This document shows positions 28,299 to 35,640 of a stretch of 35,640 bases of DNA, piece after piece. The translations under genes and the position numbers were made by a program. Source of the stretch: an uncultured Ruminococcus sp. GTDB lineage: Bacteria > Bacillota > Clostridia > Oscillospirales > Ruminococcaceae. How positions within the stretch are numbered: the stretch's first letter is position 1; each line of letters starts with the position of its first letter. Location: assembly GCA_937910385.1 (NCBI GenBank), contig CALEPT010000118.1:1-35640 (forward strand). The letters run 5' to 3'. The notes under the pieces were generated by a model. The model made no database searches. It was not told the DNA's origin and worked only from the letters and a program-made list of their open reading frames with translations.

Positions 28299-28327
28299 AT
28301 TATACCTCTTTTCCGCAGTTTTTGCAA
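28299..28327 (-). promoter_or_regulatory. Promoter of the SGNH-like gene
   Basis: Minus-strand TTGCAA (28322-28327), 17 bp, TATAAT (28299-28304). The 303-bp divergent region 28220-28522 holds this promoter, the SDR promoter and the small inverted repeats, and no gene. Confidence 0.8.
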
Positions 28328-28455
28328 GTGCTTTTATATATTTTGTGCATTTTTATCCAAGCTAAGCGGATATGCCGGTATTATTCGTTGAAATAAGCCA
28401 TATATCCTCCCACATTTTATAAGCACAGAGATGCAGTTTCGGCATGAACAGACAA

Positions 28456-28484
28456 TTGATTTTTTCTAAAATATATGATAAAAT
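28456..28484 (+). promoter_or_regulatory. Promoter of the SDR gene
   Basis: TTGATT (28456-28461), 17 bp, TAAAAT (28479-28484). A leader of about 30 nt leads to the ribosome site AGGGAGGTG. Confidence 0.7.
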
Positions 28485-28522
28485 TTATAATATCAATATA
28501 ATCATCAGGGAGGTGTGTTCAT

Positions 28523-29227
28523 ATTAAAACAGCTATCGTTACAGGCGGCTCTGGCGGTATCGGAGAGGCTATATGCCGCCGACTTACAGATGACGGATAT
28601 TTTGTTATAGTAAATTACGCTCACTCGGAGGAAAAAGCCGCGAAGCTCGCCGCTGAAATAGGCGGCAGAACTTTACGCTTTGACGTTTCGGATATATCCG
28701 CTGTAAACAGCGCGTTTGAAGCCGTCGGAGATGTTCATCTTCTCGTGAACAACGCCGGAGTATCTGAGATCGACCTTTTCACACATATATCGGACGAGAA
28801 AGCCACTGAAATAATGCAGATAAATCTCATGGGAGCTATGAACTGCGCAAGAGCCGCGCTGCCCTCTATGATAAATCATAAATCAGGCTGCATAATAAAT
28901 ATTTCTTCAATGTGGGGACAGGTCGGAGCTTCGTGCGAGGTGGATTACTCCGCTTCAAAGGCAGGGCTTATCGGTTTTACAAAGGCACTCGCAAAGGAGG
29001 TCGCACCGTCGGGGATCAGGGTAAACTGCGTTGCGCCCGGTTTCATAATGACAGAAATGAACAAACGGTTCTCCGACGAGGACTTGGAGCTCATACGCGC
29101 AGACATTCCACTCGGTATCTTCGGACAGCCGCGTCATGTTGCCGACTCAGTTGCTTTCCTTGCCTCAACACAGGCAGAGTATATAACAGGACAGGTCCTC
29201 GCCGTCAACGGCGGAATGGTCATATGA
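28523..29227 (+). CDS. Short-chain dehydrogenase/reductase (FabG-like), apparent ATT start
   Basis: The 234-residue NAD(P)-dependent oxidoreductase shows the SDR Rossmann motif TGGSGGIG (about 8-15), NNAG (about 76-79), catalytic Ser in IINISSMWG, and YSASK with Tyr and Lys. Length and pattern fit 3-oxoacyl-ACP reductase-like enzymes of fatty-acid synthesis; the substrate is not certain. The homologous start (MKTAIVTGG in relatives) falls on an ATT codon at 28523, nine bases after GGGAGG. Upstream in frame there is no ATG, GTG or TTG before the TAA at 28499. The first standard start inside the gene, the GTG at 28745, would delete the cofactor site. An ATT start or an isolated mutation is therefore the best explanation. 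Confidence 0.85.
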   Translation: MKTAIVTGGSGGIGEAICRRLTDDGYFVIVNYAHSEEKAAKLAAEIGGRTLRFDVSDISAVNSAFEAVGDVHLLVNNAGVSEIDLFTHISDEKATEIMQINLMGAMNCARAALPSMINHKSGCIINISSMWGQVGASCEVDYSASKAGLIGFTKALAKEVAPSGIRVNCVAPGFIMTEMNKRFSDEDLELIRADIPLGIFGQPRHVADSVAFLASTQAEYITGQVLAVNGGMVI

Positions 29228-29270
29228 GCTGAATTGTAATAATATTTTAACCCTGTCGTAAATCTATTTT

Positions 29271-29300
29271 TTGCAAATATTAGTATTTTCATGCTATAAT
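29271..29300 (+). promoter_or_regulatory. Promoter of the PstS-like operon
   Basis: TTGCAA (29271-29276), 18 bp, TATAAT (29295-29300). The start point near 29307 gives a leader of about 32 nt. Confidence 0.65.
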
Positions 29301-29338
29301 TATGCTGTACTAAAATTTCCATAAAGGAGATGTGACAT

Positions 29339-30388
29339 ATGAACGACAAGGTCTTAAAAAATATAAGACGCATTCCGCTTTTTATACTCGCGATAGCCGC
29401 CGCTGTGATAATCGCAGCGCTCATACGCTGCGCTATAATTTACAAAAAAGGGCATGACTTTGTTGAAGACAAAATGGTCGCCAACAGCAACATCAATGTC
29501 ATGCTAAGCCGTCCCGACGACTGGCACATAATACAAACAGGCTCTATCTCCCTTGATAAGGACGACTTTGCATGGATAGACGGCTCGACCGCCACCATAC
29601 CCATTACAGCAGAACTTGCGCGGCAGTTTTGCGGCGCTTCGGACGACGATATCAGCGACTATGCAGACCACAATACTACTCACTATGCCTATGAGTACCT
29701 TATATACAGCAAGATACGCTATGACATCTATGGGCATTTCAATGACTACAAAGACAAAAAGCTCATCTTCGTCACCGAGCCTTCGCAGGACGAGCTCGAC
29801 CTCGCGAAGCAGGAGCACGTTGAGCTCGACGTTACTCCTATCGCAATGGACGGCTTTGTATTCATCACTCACAAGGACAATCCCGTGGACAGTCTTACTG
29901 TAGAACAAATACAGGATATCTACTCCGGCAAGATAACCAACTGGAAGGAAGTCAGCGGCAATGATGAGAAGATAATTCCCTATCAGCGCGAACGCAACTC
30001 GGGCAGTCAGACCGCCATGGAGCAGCTTGTAATGAAAGGCGTTCCTCTCATGGAACCTGCGGAGTCCTATTATGAGGTAGAGGGCATGGGTATGCTGATA
30101 GAGATGATAGCCGAATATGAAAACCGCGAAAACAGTATCGGCTACACATACTATTACTACCTGAACAATCTCTATAAGAGCGACGACATAAAGGTGCTGA
30201 AGATAAACGGTATATCGCCCGACAACGAAAACCTCGCCGACTACAAGTATCCGTTCACCACAGCATACTATGCCGTGATGAAGAAGGATCAGGAGGGTCT
30301 CCCGAGGGAACTGCGCGACTATCTTCTCACCGATGAGGGACAGGAGATAATAAAGCTTGCGGGCTACTGTCCCGTGAACGGAGGCTGA
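29339..30388 (+). CDS. PstS-like phosphate-binding protein, membrane-anchored
   Basis: The 349-residue protein has one N-terminal membrane helix (about 13-35) followed by a periplasmic-binding fold of the PstS type: IDGSTATIPITAELARQF (phosphate-loop region), DGFVFITHKDNPVDSLTVEQ, IQDIYSGKITNWKEVSG, RNSGSQTAMEQLVM and LRDYLLTDEGQEIIKLAGYC. These are the classic blocks of phosphate ABC transporter substrate-binding proteins. Here no pstCAB genes follow; instead a four-helix membrane protein and an HD hydrolase do, so it may be a sensor or adaptor rather than a transporter part. The start follows AAAGGAGATGTGACAT. Confidence 0.88.
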   Translation: MNDKVLKNIRRIPLFILAIAAAVIIAALIRCAIIYKKGHDFVEDKMVANSNINVMLSRPDDWHIIQTGSISLDKDDFAWIDGSTATIPITAELARQFCGASDDDISDYADHNTTHYAYEYLIYSKIRYDIYGHFNDYKDKKLIFVTEPSQDELDLAKQEHVELDVTPIAMDGFVFITHKDNPVDSLTVEQIQDIYSGKITNWKEVSGNDEKIIPYQRERNSGSQTAMEQLVMKGVPLMEPAESYYEVEGMGMLIEMIAEYENRENSIGYTYYYYLNNLYKSDDIKVLKINGISPDNENLADYKYPFTTAYYAVMKKDQEGLPRELRDYLLTDEGQEIIKLAGYCPVNGG

Positions 30389-30392
30389 TACT

Positions 30393-30869
30393 ATGCTCGA
30401 TACGGAATACGAAACTACCCTGCGAAGACTGCTTTGCATTATCCCTGCGCTGACTACCCTTACACTAACTATCCTTGCTCTTCCGGATGTGACATCTGCA
30501 CATGAGATCAGAAAGCTCCACTATCACTTTACAACACCCATAGGAGCGGTCAGCACAGCTTTTCTACTCCTGCTTATATTTGGCGGAATGACGGTGCTTG
30601 AATATCATTTCAGAGGATTCTTTCTTTTCCGCGAATGGGCAAGAAATGTCCTTGCAGTAGTAGTAGTTTTTTATGCGATCGGCATGCAGGTTGAGGGGGA
30701 TTTTTCACTTCAATACAGCCTTGTCCGCACACTCATTTTCATACTGTACTCTTTGCCGTTTACATCGCCGATAATAATCTATCTCATCATCTCGAAGCGT
30801 AAGATAAAAAAGGAATATCAGGAGCGAATGCGCGGCAATGTTCCGAACAAGGAGGAAAATTATGACTGA
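30393..30869 (+). CDS. Four-helix membrane protein of unknown function
   Basis: The 158-residue protein has four predicted membrane segments (about 12-30, 49-70, 83-103 and 110-133) and a basic, charged C-terminal tail (SKRKIKKEYQERMRG). I do not recognise a family. It starts 4 nt after the PstS-like stop codon and overlaps the next gene by 8 nt, so the three genes form a tight operon with coupled translation. Confidence 0.75.
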   Translation: MLDTEYETTLRRLLCIIPALTTLTLTILALPDVTSAHEIRKLHYHFTTPIGAVSTAFLLLLIFGGMTVLEYHFRGFFLFREWARNVLAVVVVFYAIGMQVEGDFSLQYSLVRTLIFILYSLPFTSPIIIYLIISKRKIKKEYQERMRGNVPNKEENYD

Positions 30870-31452
30870 AAGACTGAAAAAGCAGATAGACTTCATGCTC
30901 GAACTCGATAAAATGAAGAATATCTACAGGCAGACCTACGTTCTCCACGAGGACAGAAAGGAAAACGACGCCGAACACAGCTGGCATCTCGCAATACTCG
31001 CATTCCTGCTTGCGGAGTACTCCGCCGAGCCCATTGACGTGACAAGGGTAATGAAAATGGTGCTAATACACGACGTTGTTGAGATAGACGCGGGTGATAC
31101 TTATTGCTACGACACAGAGGGCTGCAAGTCCAAATCCGAGCGTGAGGAAAAAGCTGCACAGCGCATTTTCGGACTTCTTCCCGACGACCAGAAGAACAAA
31201 TTCTACTCTTTATGGCGCGAATTTGAAGAAAGCATGACATATGAGGCAAAATTTGCCGCCATGCTGGATCGCCTTCAGCCGCTTCTGTTAAATTACACCA
31301 AGGGCGGTATTTCATGGAAGGAACATGGCGTTTATAAACAGCAGGTGATGAAGCGCAATCTCCCCTGCTTCACAGCCTCGGAAGAGCTTGCAAAGCTCAT
31401 AGAATCGATAATTGACAAAGCTGCTGAAAAATGCTGGCTAAAGGTGGAATAA
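30862..31452 (+). CDS. HD-domain phosphohydrolase, YfbR/HDDC2-like
   Basis: The 196-residue enzyme matches the HD family of 5'-nucleotidases (YfbR/HDDC2): RKENDAEHSWHLAILAFLL (His), VLIHDVVEIDAGDTY (HD pair), and AKFAAMLDRLQPLLLNYTKG (final Asp). It probably removes phosphate from deoxynucleoside monophosphates. The ATG at 30862 follows AAGGAGGAAAATT and lies within the end of the membrane-protein gene, overlapping by 8 nt. It closes the PstS-like operon; no clear terminator was seen in the 179 nt after it. Confidence 0.87.
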   Translation: MTERLKKQIDFMLELDKMKNIYRQTYVLHEDRKENDAEHSWHLAILAFLLAEYSAEPIDVTRVMKMVLIHDVVEIDAGDTYCYDTEGCKSKSEREEKAAQRIFGLLPDDQKNKFYSLWREFEESMTYEAKFAAMLDRLQPLLLNYTKGGISWKEHGVYKQQVMKRNLPCFTASEELAKLIESIIDKAAEKCWLKVE

Positions 31453-31544
31453 TGTCAAAATGCACAAATTAATCCTTGCTTTAACGTGCACTATTACTAA
31501 ACCGCCGAATTCTGTGAATAAATGATGATAATTTTTTATTTGCC

Positions 31545-31573
31545 TTGAACTTTCACTTTTCATATGGTATATT
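31545..31573 (+). promoter_or_regulatory. Promoter of the LtaS-like gene
   Basis: TTGAAC (31545-31550), 17 bp, TATATT (31568-31573). It leaves a leader of about 50 nt to the ATG at 31632. Confidence 0.7.
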
Positions 31574-31631
31574 ATTTATTGTAGCCTATTATCATTTGAA
31601 AAATATTTAAAATTCCGGAGGGAGATATATA

Positions 31632-33566
31632 ATGGCTGAAAAGTCAATCGAGAAAACTGAGAAGTCTATCGTGAAGGCTGAAGAGTCAATAATGAAAGAT
31701 GTAAATGAACCTATGCCGTCTGCCCCTACATCTTTGGAAGAACCGAAGGTCAGATTCGCAGGGCTGAAAAAATTCAACGAGAAACGCTCCTTGAATACCG
31801 ATACATACAAGAAAACCAATCTCTGGCTATTGATCCTTTTTCCCATTTTCATTTGCAGTATGGCAGAGATAAATCAAGCAAAGTACGTCTTGCCTTACCT
31901 TAAATTCTGGATCGAGCGCCCTACAGTAATGCTGTTTGACGTACTCATAACAGGACTTGTATTTGCTCTGATCCTATGTATTGTTAAAAAAGGATGGATA
32001 GCCGTCGCAATCCAAAGCTTCATTTACATGGCTCTGAGTACGACCGAGCTGTTTAAGTACGGCACAAACGGAAATCACTTGATCATTTCCGATATGAAAC
32101 TCGTCCGCAGTGTTAAAAGCCTTTCTTCATTCGCCTATATAAAAATAACGCCGAGGCTGATAATATACTACCTGATAGTCATTGCGTTCGTTTTCATAAC
32201 ACTTTACTTTAACCCTATCCTCAAGAAAAAGCCTCTGCACAGATTCATCGCTTCTGCCGCTTGTATTCTCTTTGGCTCTTTACTTATCATCTTTCCCGGC
32301 TTCTATAAGCCGATATACAAGCTTTTCAGGATAGATACGACCAGTGCAACAAACACTTTTATCCTAAATGAAAAATTCGATAAAAACCGATTCCTTGCAT
32401 TCATCGTCGAAACATCTTCCGAAAGCTATGCCAACCGCCTCGTTGTTCCGGAGGAATACAGCGAGGAAAAGATCGAAGAGATCATGAATATCCCCGTTGA
32501 TACGAGCGAGGATTTCAACGGCGGAAATAAACCTAACGTTATTGTGATAATGAGCGAATCCTACGCCGATTTCAGAGTCTTTGACCAGCTCGACATAAGC
32601 GAGGACTGCTATAAATACTTCGATAAGGCTATTTCTGAGGGACAAGGCGGTACAGCTATCACTCCTACCTATGCGAGCTGGACTGTAAGATCTGAATTTG
32701 AGCTCCTTTTCGGACTCCCCGTCCGCGGACTAAATACGCCTAATATGCCTCAGCGTGAACTCGCTGACCGCGAACAGCCAGCTATGGCCCAGTATTACAA
32801 AAGCTGGGGCTACTCCACTGTCTATATCCACCCCTTCCAGAGCGGTTTCTACAGCAGAGAACGTATTTACGGTCACTTCGGCTTTGAAAAAATGATATAT
32901 CATAACGATCAGGAAGGAATATCAGATTTCACTGTCCCCGTTGAACATTACGGAACTTATGTTGACGACTCCACGGTATTTAACCAGATAATCGAAGAGA
33001 TCAATACCTCTGATGCCCCTGTATATCTCCATACCACTACTATGCAGAATCATCAGCCCTACAATCAGGGAGAGGATCCCGAAGATGAATTCGGTAACTA
33101 CCTTCAGTGGATACAGCACTCCAACGAGGGGCTTGAGGTCTTCCTCGACGAGCTGAAAAATATCGACGAACCCACACTGGTCTTCTTCGTAGGCGACCAC
33201 TTTCCATCTCTCAGAGGTGAGACAAGCGTCTACAATCAGCTCGGCCTCAGCGGCGATAACTGCTCTGAGCTTTATGAGCAGAAGTATTTCTTCTGGAGCA
33301 ATTATGATGCAGATTTCTCCGCTATTCCCGATGAGCCTATCTCATTTTTCTATGTTCCATACGTGATACTTGATATCATAGACGCTCCCCATGACGCTTT
33401 TATTGAGAAAATGAACGATTTCATGGATCAGCTGCCTGTTTATTCCTCAGAATATGACAGTGATATCCCTGATAACGAGGAGCTTGACCTTATCACGATC
33501 GATCGTGTTATAATGGAGGAATACTCTCCTTCGCCAATACCCGAGGAAGAGCTTACCTCAGACTGA
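31632..33566 (+). CDS. LtaS-family sulfatase-fold membrane enzyme
   Basis: The 644-residue protein belongs to the lipoteichoic acid synthase/phosphoglycerol transferase family. After an N-terminal cytoplasmic region come five membrane helices (about 60-225), then a large extracellular sulfatase-type domain: NVIVIMSESYADF with the first metal ligand, TYASWTVRSEFELLFGLPV with the probable nucleophile Thr, GYSTVYIHPFQSGFYSRERI, TTMQNHQPY and VFFVGDHFPSL near the C-terminal metal site. Such enzymes add glycerol-phosphate to glycolipids or glycans outside the cell. The first 21 codons encode three 7-residue repeats of the form E-x-S-I-x-K-x. The start follows GGAGGGAGATATATA. A hotdog thioesterase gene follows 14 nt downstream. 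Confidence 0.92.
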   Translation: MAEKSIEKTEKSIVKAEESIMKDVNEPMPSAPTSLEEPKVRFAGLKKFNEKRSLNTDTYKKTNLWLLILFPIFICSMAEINQAKYVLPYLKFWIERPTVMLFDVLITGLVFALILCIVKKGWIAVAIQSFIYMALSTTELFKYGTNGNHLIISDMKLVRSVKSLSSFAYIKITPRLIIYYLIVIAFVFITLYFNPILKKKPLHRFIASAACILFGSLLIIFPGFYKPIYKLFRIDTTSATNTFILNEKFDKNRFLAFIVETSSESYANRLVVPEEYSEEKIEEIMNIPVDTSEDFNGGNKPNVIVIMSESYADFRVFDQLDISEDCYKYFDKAISEGQGGTAITPTYASWTVRSEFELLFGLPVRGLNTPNMPQRELADREQPAMAQYYKSWGYSTVYIHPFQSGFYSRERIYGHFGFEKMIYHNDQEGISDFTVPVEHYGTYVDDSTVFNQIIEEINTSDAPVYLHTTTMQNHQPYNQGEDPEDEFGNYLQWIQHSNEGLEVFLDELKNIDEPTLVFFVGDHFPSLRGETSVYNQLGLSGDNCSELYEQKYFFWSNYDADFSAIPDEPISFFYVPYVILDIIDAPHDAFIEKMNDFMDQLPVYSSEYDSDIPDNEELDLITIDRVIMEEYSPSPIPEEELTSD

Positions 33567-33580
33567 CAAAGGAGCTGTAT

Positions 33581-33973
33581 ATGAAAGAATTGAACATAGG
33601 CATAAAAGCTTCCTCAGAGCTTACGGTCACTTCCGCTGAGCTTGCAGTAAATGTCGGAAGCGGAAGCCTCGAAGTATTTGCCACACCGGCTATGATAATG
33701 CTCATGGAAAAAGCAGCCTGCAATTGTCTTTCACAGTACCTTGAGGGCGGTGAGACCACTGTCGGAACAGAGATGAATGTCCGTCACACTTCCGCTACGC
33801 CCGAGGGAATGAAGGTCACTGCCGAAGCTGAACTGATTCAGGTCAGCGGACGCGAATTTACATTCAGCGTGAAAGCCTTCGATGAAGCAGGTATTATCGG
33901 AGAGGGAACACATAAGAGATTCCTCGTTTTAGGAGAAAAATTCACCGCCAAAACGATGTTAAAACTCAAATAA
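33581..33973 (+). CDS. Hotdog-fold thioesterase (FlK-like)
   Basis: The 130-residue protein resembles small acyl-CoA thioesterases of the fluoroacetyl-CoA thioesterase type: VGSGSLEVFATPAMIMLMEK with the Thr and Glu of the active site, then NVRHTSATPEGM with the His, and EGTHKRFLV at the end. The real substrate is unknown; short-chain acyl-CoA is likely. It lies 14 nt after the LtaS-like gene and ends in a strong terminator, so both form one operon. Confidence 0.88.
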   Translation: MKELNIGIKASSELTVTSAELAVNVGSGSLEVFATPAMIMLMEKAACNCLSQYLEGGETTVGTEMNVRHTSATPEGMKVTAEAELIQVSGREFTFSVKAFDEAGIIGEGTHKRFLVLGEKFTAKTMLKLK

Positions 33974-33978
33974 AAATG

Positions 33979-34015
33979 AAAGGTGCTATACTCGCGTGTA
34001 GCACCTTTTAATTGC
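33979..34015 (+). terminator. Terminator of the LtaS-like/thioesterase operon
   Basis: AAAGGTGCTA (33979-33988) pairs with TAGCACCTTT (33999-34008), loop of 10 nt, followed by TTAATTGC. It begins 5 nt beyond the stop codon. Confidence 0.85.
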
Positions 34016-34068
34016 AAAAAAATCTTCTTCTTTTCTGAATGTTATCATCAATTTATCACAAAACCTTC

Positions 34069-34074
34069 TATAAT
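34069..34074 (+). promoter_or_regulatory. Possible -10 element of the HtrA gene
   Basis: TATAAT lies 46 nt before the chosen ATG. No good -35 at 17 bp is visible, so an activator or a poor -35 may be involved. Confidence 0.4.
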
Positions 34075-34119
34075 AATAATTGTAGAAATACATAATGTAT
34101 CTATGAAAGGATGATTATT

Positions 34120-35562
34120 ATGTCAGACAATTACAACGAGTTCAATAATTACGATCACGTTAATCAGAATTTCAATGATAATGATACGATGAATCATGAA
34201 TTCAATAATAACACCGGCTATAACAACACCGGCGATCAGATGAGAAGCAATTATTACGGTGCTCCTCCTTCCGGGAATTCATTTGCATACACATCTCAGA
34301 ATCCTCAGAAGCCTAAAAAACAGAAAAAGTATAAAGGACTCAAGATCGTTGCTTTCGTTCTTTGCCTTGCAATTGTAGGCGCAGGTTCTGTTCAGGCATA
34401 TAAAATATTGAATGATAATGATAACCAGCTCTCAGAGTTTTCTGCTTCATCACCATCTGATGAGAAATATCACGAAAAAAATGCCGACGCTGTAAAAGCT
34501 TCTGCTCCGGGTGTAAACGATGACCTCCCAAGTCTTATAGAACTCGCTTCACGCACCGATGCAAAGCCTCTTCCCGATATCGTTGATGAGATAATGCCAT
34601 CTGTTGTTGGAGTATCGTCTACGTTTGAGTATACTAATCCAACTTACGGTATGTGGGGCTGGAGCGGTCAGACACAAACACAGCAGGGTATCGCGACGGG
34701 TACAGGCTTTATTATCACAAGTGACGGCTATATCGTTACAAATGCTCACGTTATTTACGATGATGAATACAATGCGGGAGAAGCTATTGAGGTATCTGTT
34801 CTTTTCAGTGACGAAACAGAGCATGAGGCTAACATAATCGCTTACGACACCGAGACTGATATTGCTGTCCTTAAAGTCAACGAAACAGGACTTACTCCCG
34901 CAGTTCTCGGCGACAGCGATGATCTCAGAGTCGGCGAACTCGTTATAGCTGTCGGTAATCCTCTCGGATTCGACCTTTTCGGCTCGGTAACAAGCGGTAT
35001 AGTCTCCGCTCTGAACAGGCAGATAACCATAAACGAGAAGAACATGACCCTCATTCAGACCGACGCCGCTATCAATGCAGGCAACTCGGGCGGACCGCTC
35101 CTCAATAGCTGCGGACAGGTCATAGGCATAAATTCCGCAAAAATGTCCTCGAGCTACGGCTCTGCAAGCGTTGAGGGACTCGGTTTCGCTATCCCGATAA
35201 GAGAGGCTAAGGTCATTATCGACGACCTCATCAACAACGGCTACGTTACGGGCAGACCGCAGATAGGTATCTCCACGGTGGACGTAACTGAGGCGTATTC
35301 GAGCTATCTTGGCATTCCTATGGGCGTTTACGTTCAGAGCGTGCAGGAGGGCAGTGCCGCCGAAAAGGCAGGTATTCAGGTCGGAGATGTCATAATCGGT
35401 ATCGAGGGTGAGGCTGTCACAACTCATGATGAGCTTAATCAGATCAAGAACACCTATAAGGCCGGCGATACGATAACTCTGAACATCGAGCGTCAGGGCT
35501 CTGACATAGACATTGATGTCACCTTACAGGAGGATACAAATCAGATAATATCCAAGCAATAA
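34120..35562 (+). CDS. HtrA/DegP-type serine protease with PDZ domain
   Basis: The 480-residue membrane-anchored protease degrades or refolds damaged exported proteins. It has an unusually long Asn-rich cytoplasmic start (about 1-60), one membrane helix (about 73-92), then the S1C protease domain with GTGFIITSDGYIVTNAHV (catalytic His, about 210), TETDIAVLKV (Asp, about 247) and AINAGNSGGPLL (Ser, about 323). A PDZ domain follows (about 385-475, GVYVQSVQEGSAAEKAGIQV). The ATG at 34120 is chosen because AAAGG lies nine bases before it; an in-frame ATG at 34111 abuts that site. It stands alone. Any terminator after 35562 is not evident. Confidence 0.95.
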   Translation: MSDNYNEFNNYDHVNQNFNDNDTMNHEFNNNTGYNNTGDQMRSNYYGAPPSGNSFAYTSQNPQKPKKQKKYKGLKIVAFVLCLAIVGAGSVQAYKILNDNDNQLSEFSASSPSDEKYHEKNADAVKASAPGVNDDLPSLIELASRTDAKPLPDIVDEIMPSVVGVSSTFEYTNPTYGMWGWSGQTQTQQGIATGTGFIITSDGYIVTNAHVIYDDEYNAGEAIEVSVLFSDETEHEANIIAYDTETDIAVLKVNETGLTPAVLGDSDDLRVGELVIAVGNPLGFDLFGSVTSGIVSALNRQITINEKNMTLIQTDAAINAGNSGGPLLNSCGQVIGINSAKMSSSYGSASVEGLGFAIPIREAKVIIDDLINNGYVTGRPQIGISTVDVTEAYSSYLGIPMGVYVQSVQEGSAAEKAGIQVGDVIIGIEGEAVTTHDELNQIKNTYKAGDTITLNIERQGSDIDIDVTLQEDTNQIISKQ

Positions 35563-35611
35563 AACCAAAAGCTGCTGAAAAGATCTGAAATGCTCCCCTT
35601 TTGTTAGACAA

Positions 35612-35622
35612 TGTGGTATAAT
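35612..35622 (+). promoter_or_regulatory. Likely promoter of the next gene at the window end
   Basis: TGTGGTATAAT contains a TATAAT box preceded by the same TGTGG text seen in the glnN and HD-gene promoters. The -35 region is unclear, and the gene it serves lies outside the window. Confidence 0.4.
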
Positions 35623-35640
35623 AGAGATATACCGAATTGA

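Noticed and set aside
29504..30439. 311-codon minus-strand frame opposite the PstS-like gene
   Set aside because: A shadow of a well-supported gene; no motif, ribosome site or promoter.
34549..35427. 292-codon minus-strand frame opposite the HtrA gene
   Set aside because: A shadow of the protease frame, with no recognisable domain.

Overview
The window looks like a stretch of chromosome from a strictly anaerobic, fibre-degrading member of the Ruminococcus group (Bacillota, Oscillospiraceae). This is inferred from gene content, since there is no rRNA to place it. The supporting genes are a type III glutamine synthetase, a class III (oxygen-sensitive) ribonucleotide reductase, a reverse rubrerythrin, a domain-permuted GH3 beta-glucosidase of the Ruminococcus kind, a large GH9 cellulase and an intracellular GH13 amylase. 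Promoters are classical sigma-A type, mostly with exact 17-bp spacing, and many genes end in clear intrinsic terminators. No phage, IS element, CRISPR array or tRNA was seen.

Layout. 1-5400 (minus strand): glmS, then three genes related to the Bacillus YdjG/YdjH/YdjI membrane-stress proteins, of which the YdjH-like one lacks its TPM domain. 5570-8760 (minus): permuted GH3 glucosidase coupled to an ArsC-family protein. 8780-9740 (minus): DUF2325-DUF3793 pair behind a consensus promoter with a palindrome on its start region. 9770-10930: reverse rubrerythrin with a duplicated rubredoxin module, an 88-residue protein carrying only the glycyl-radical tail of NrdD, and a divergent Crp/Fnr-type regulator. 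11640-14760: uppP and glnN, convergent. 14760-18200: HD hydrolase behind a duplicated promoter, Nudix protein, GH13-DUF1653 fusion, a structured leader and a 41-codon ORF. 18200-21060 (minus): membrane-anchored GH9 cellulase. 21170-22860: guaA. 22830-23476 (minus): a probable large non-coding RNA of about 610 nt with its own promoter and terminator. 23590-24265: a DUF1292 protein and a 6S-like RNA. 24270-27190 (minus): nrdD-nrdG. 27290-28330 (minus): membrane-tethered degenerate SGNH protein. 28450-31450: SDR reductase that appears to start at ATT, PstS-like protein, four-helix membrane protein, HD phosphohydrolase. 31540-34010: LtaS-like protein and hotdog thioesterase. 34070-35560: HtrA-type protease.

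How parts fit together. The strongest story is oxygen protection of anaerobic DNA precursor synthesis. The 88-residue protein shares an identical run of about 32 residues with the C-terminus of NrdD, including the radical glycine. Both genes have NrdR-box-like sites upstream, and the small gene lies directly ahead of a peroxide-detoxifying rubrerythrin. This resembles the GrcA/YfiD spare-part system of pyruvate formate-lyase, transferred to ribonucleotide reductase. The second notable element is the roughly 610-nt RNA opposite guaA, with four copies of a GGTGAGTCCAATG-like motif. Polysaccharide use is represented by a surface cellulase (GH9), a cytoplasmic cello-oligosaccharide hydrolase (GH3) and a cytoplasmic alpha-glucan enzyme (GH13).
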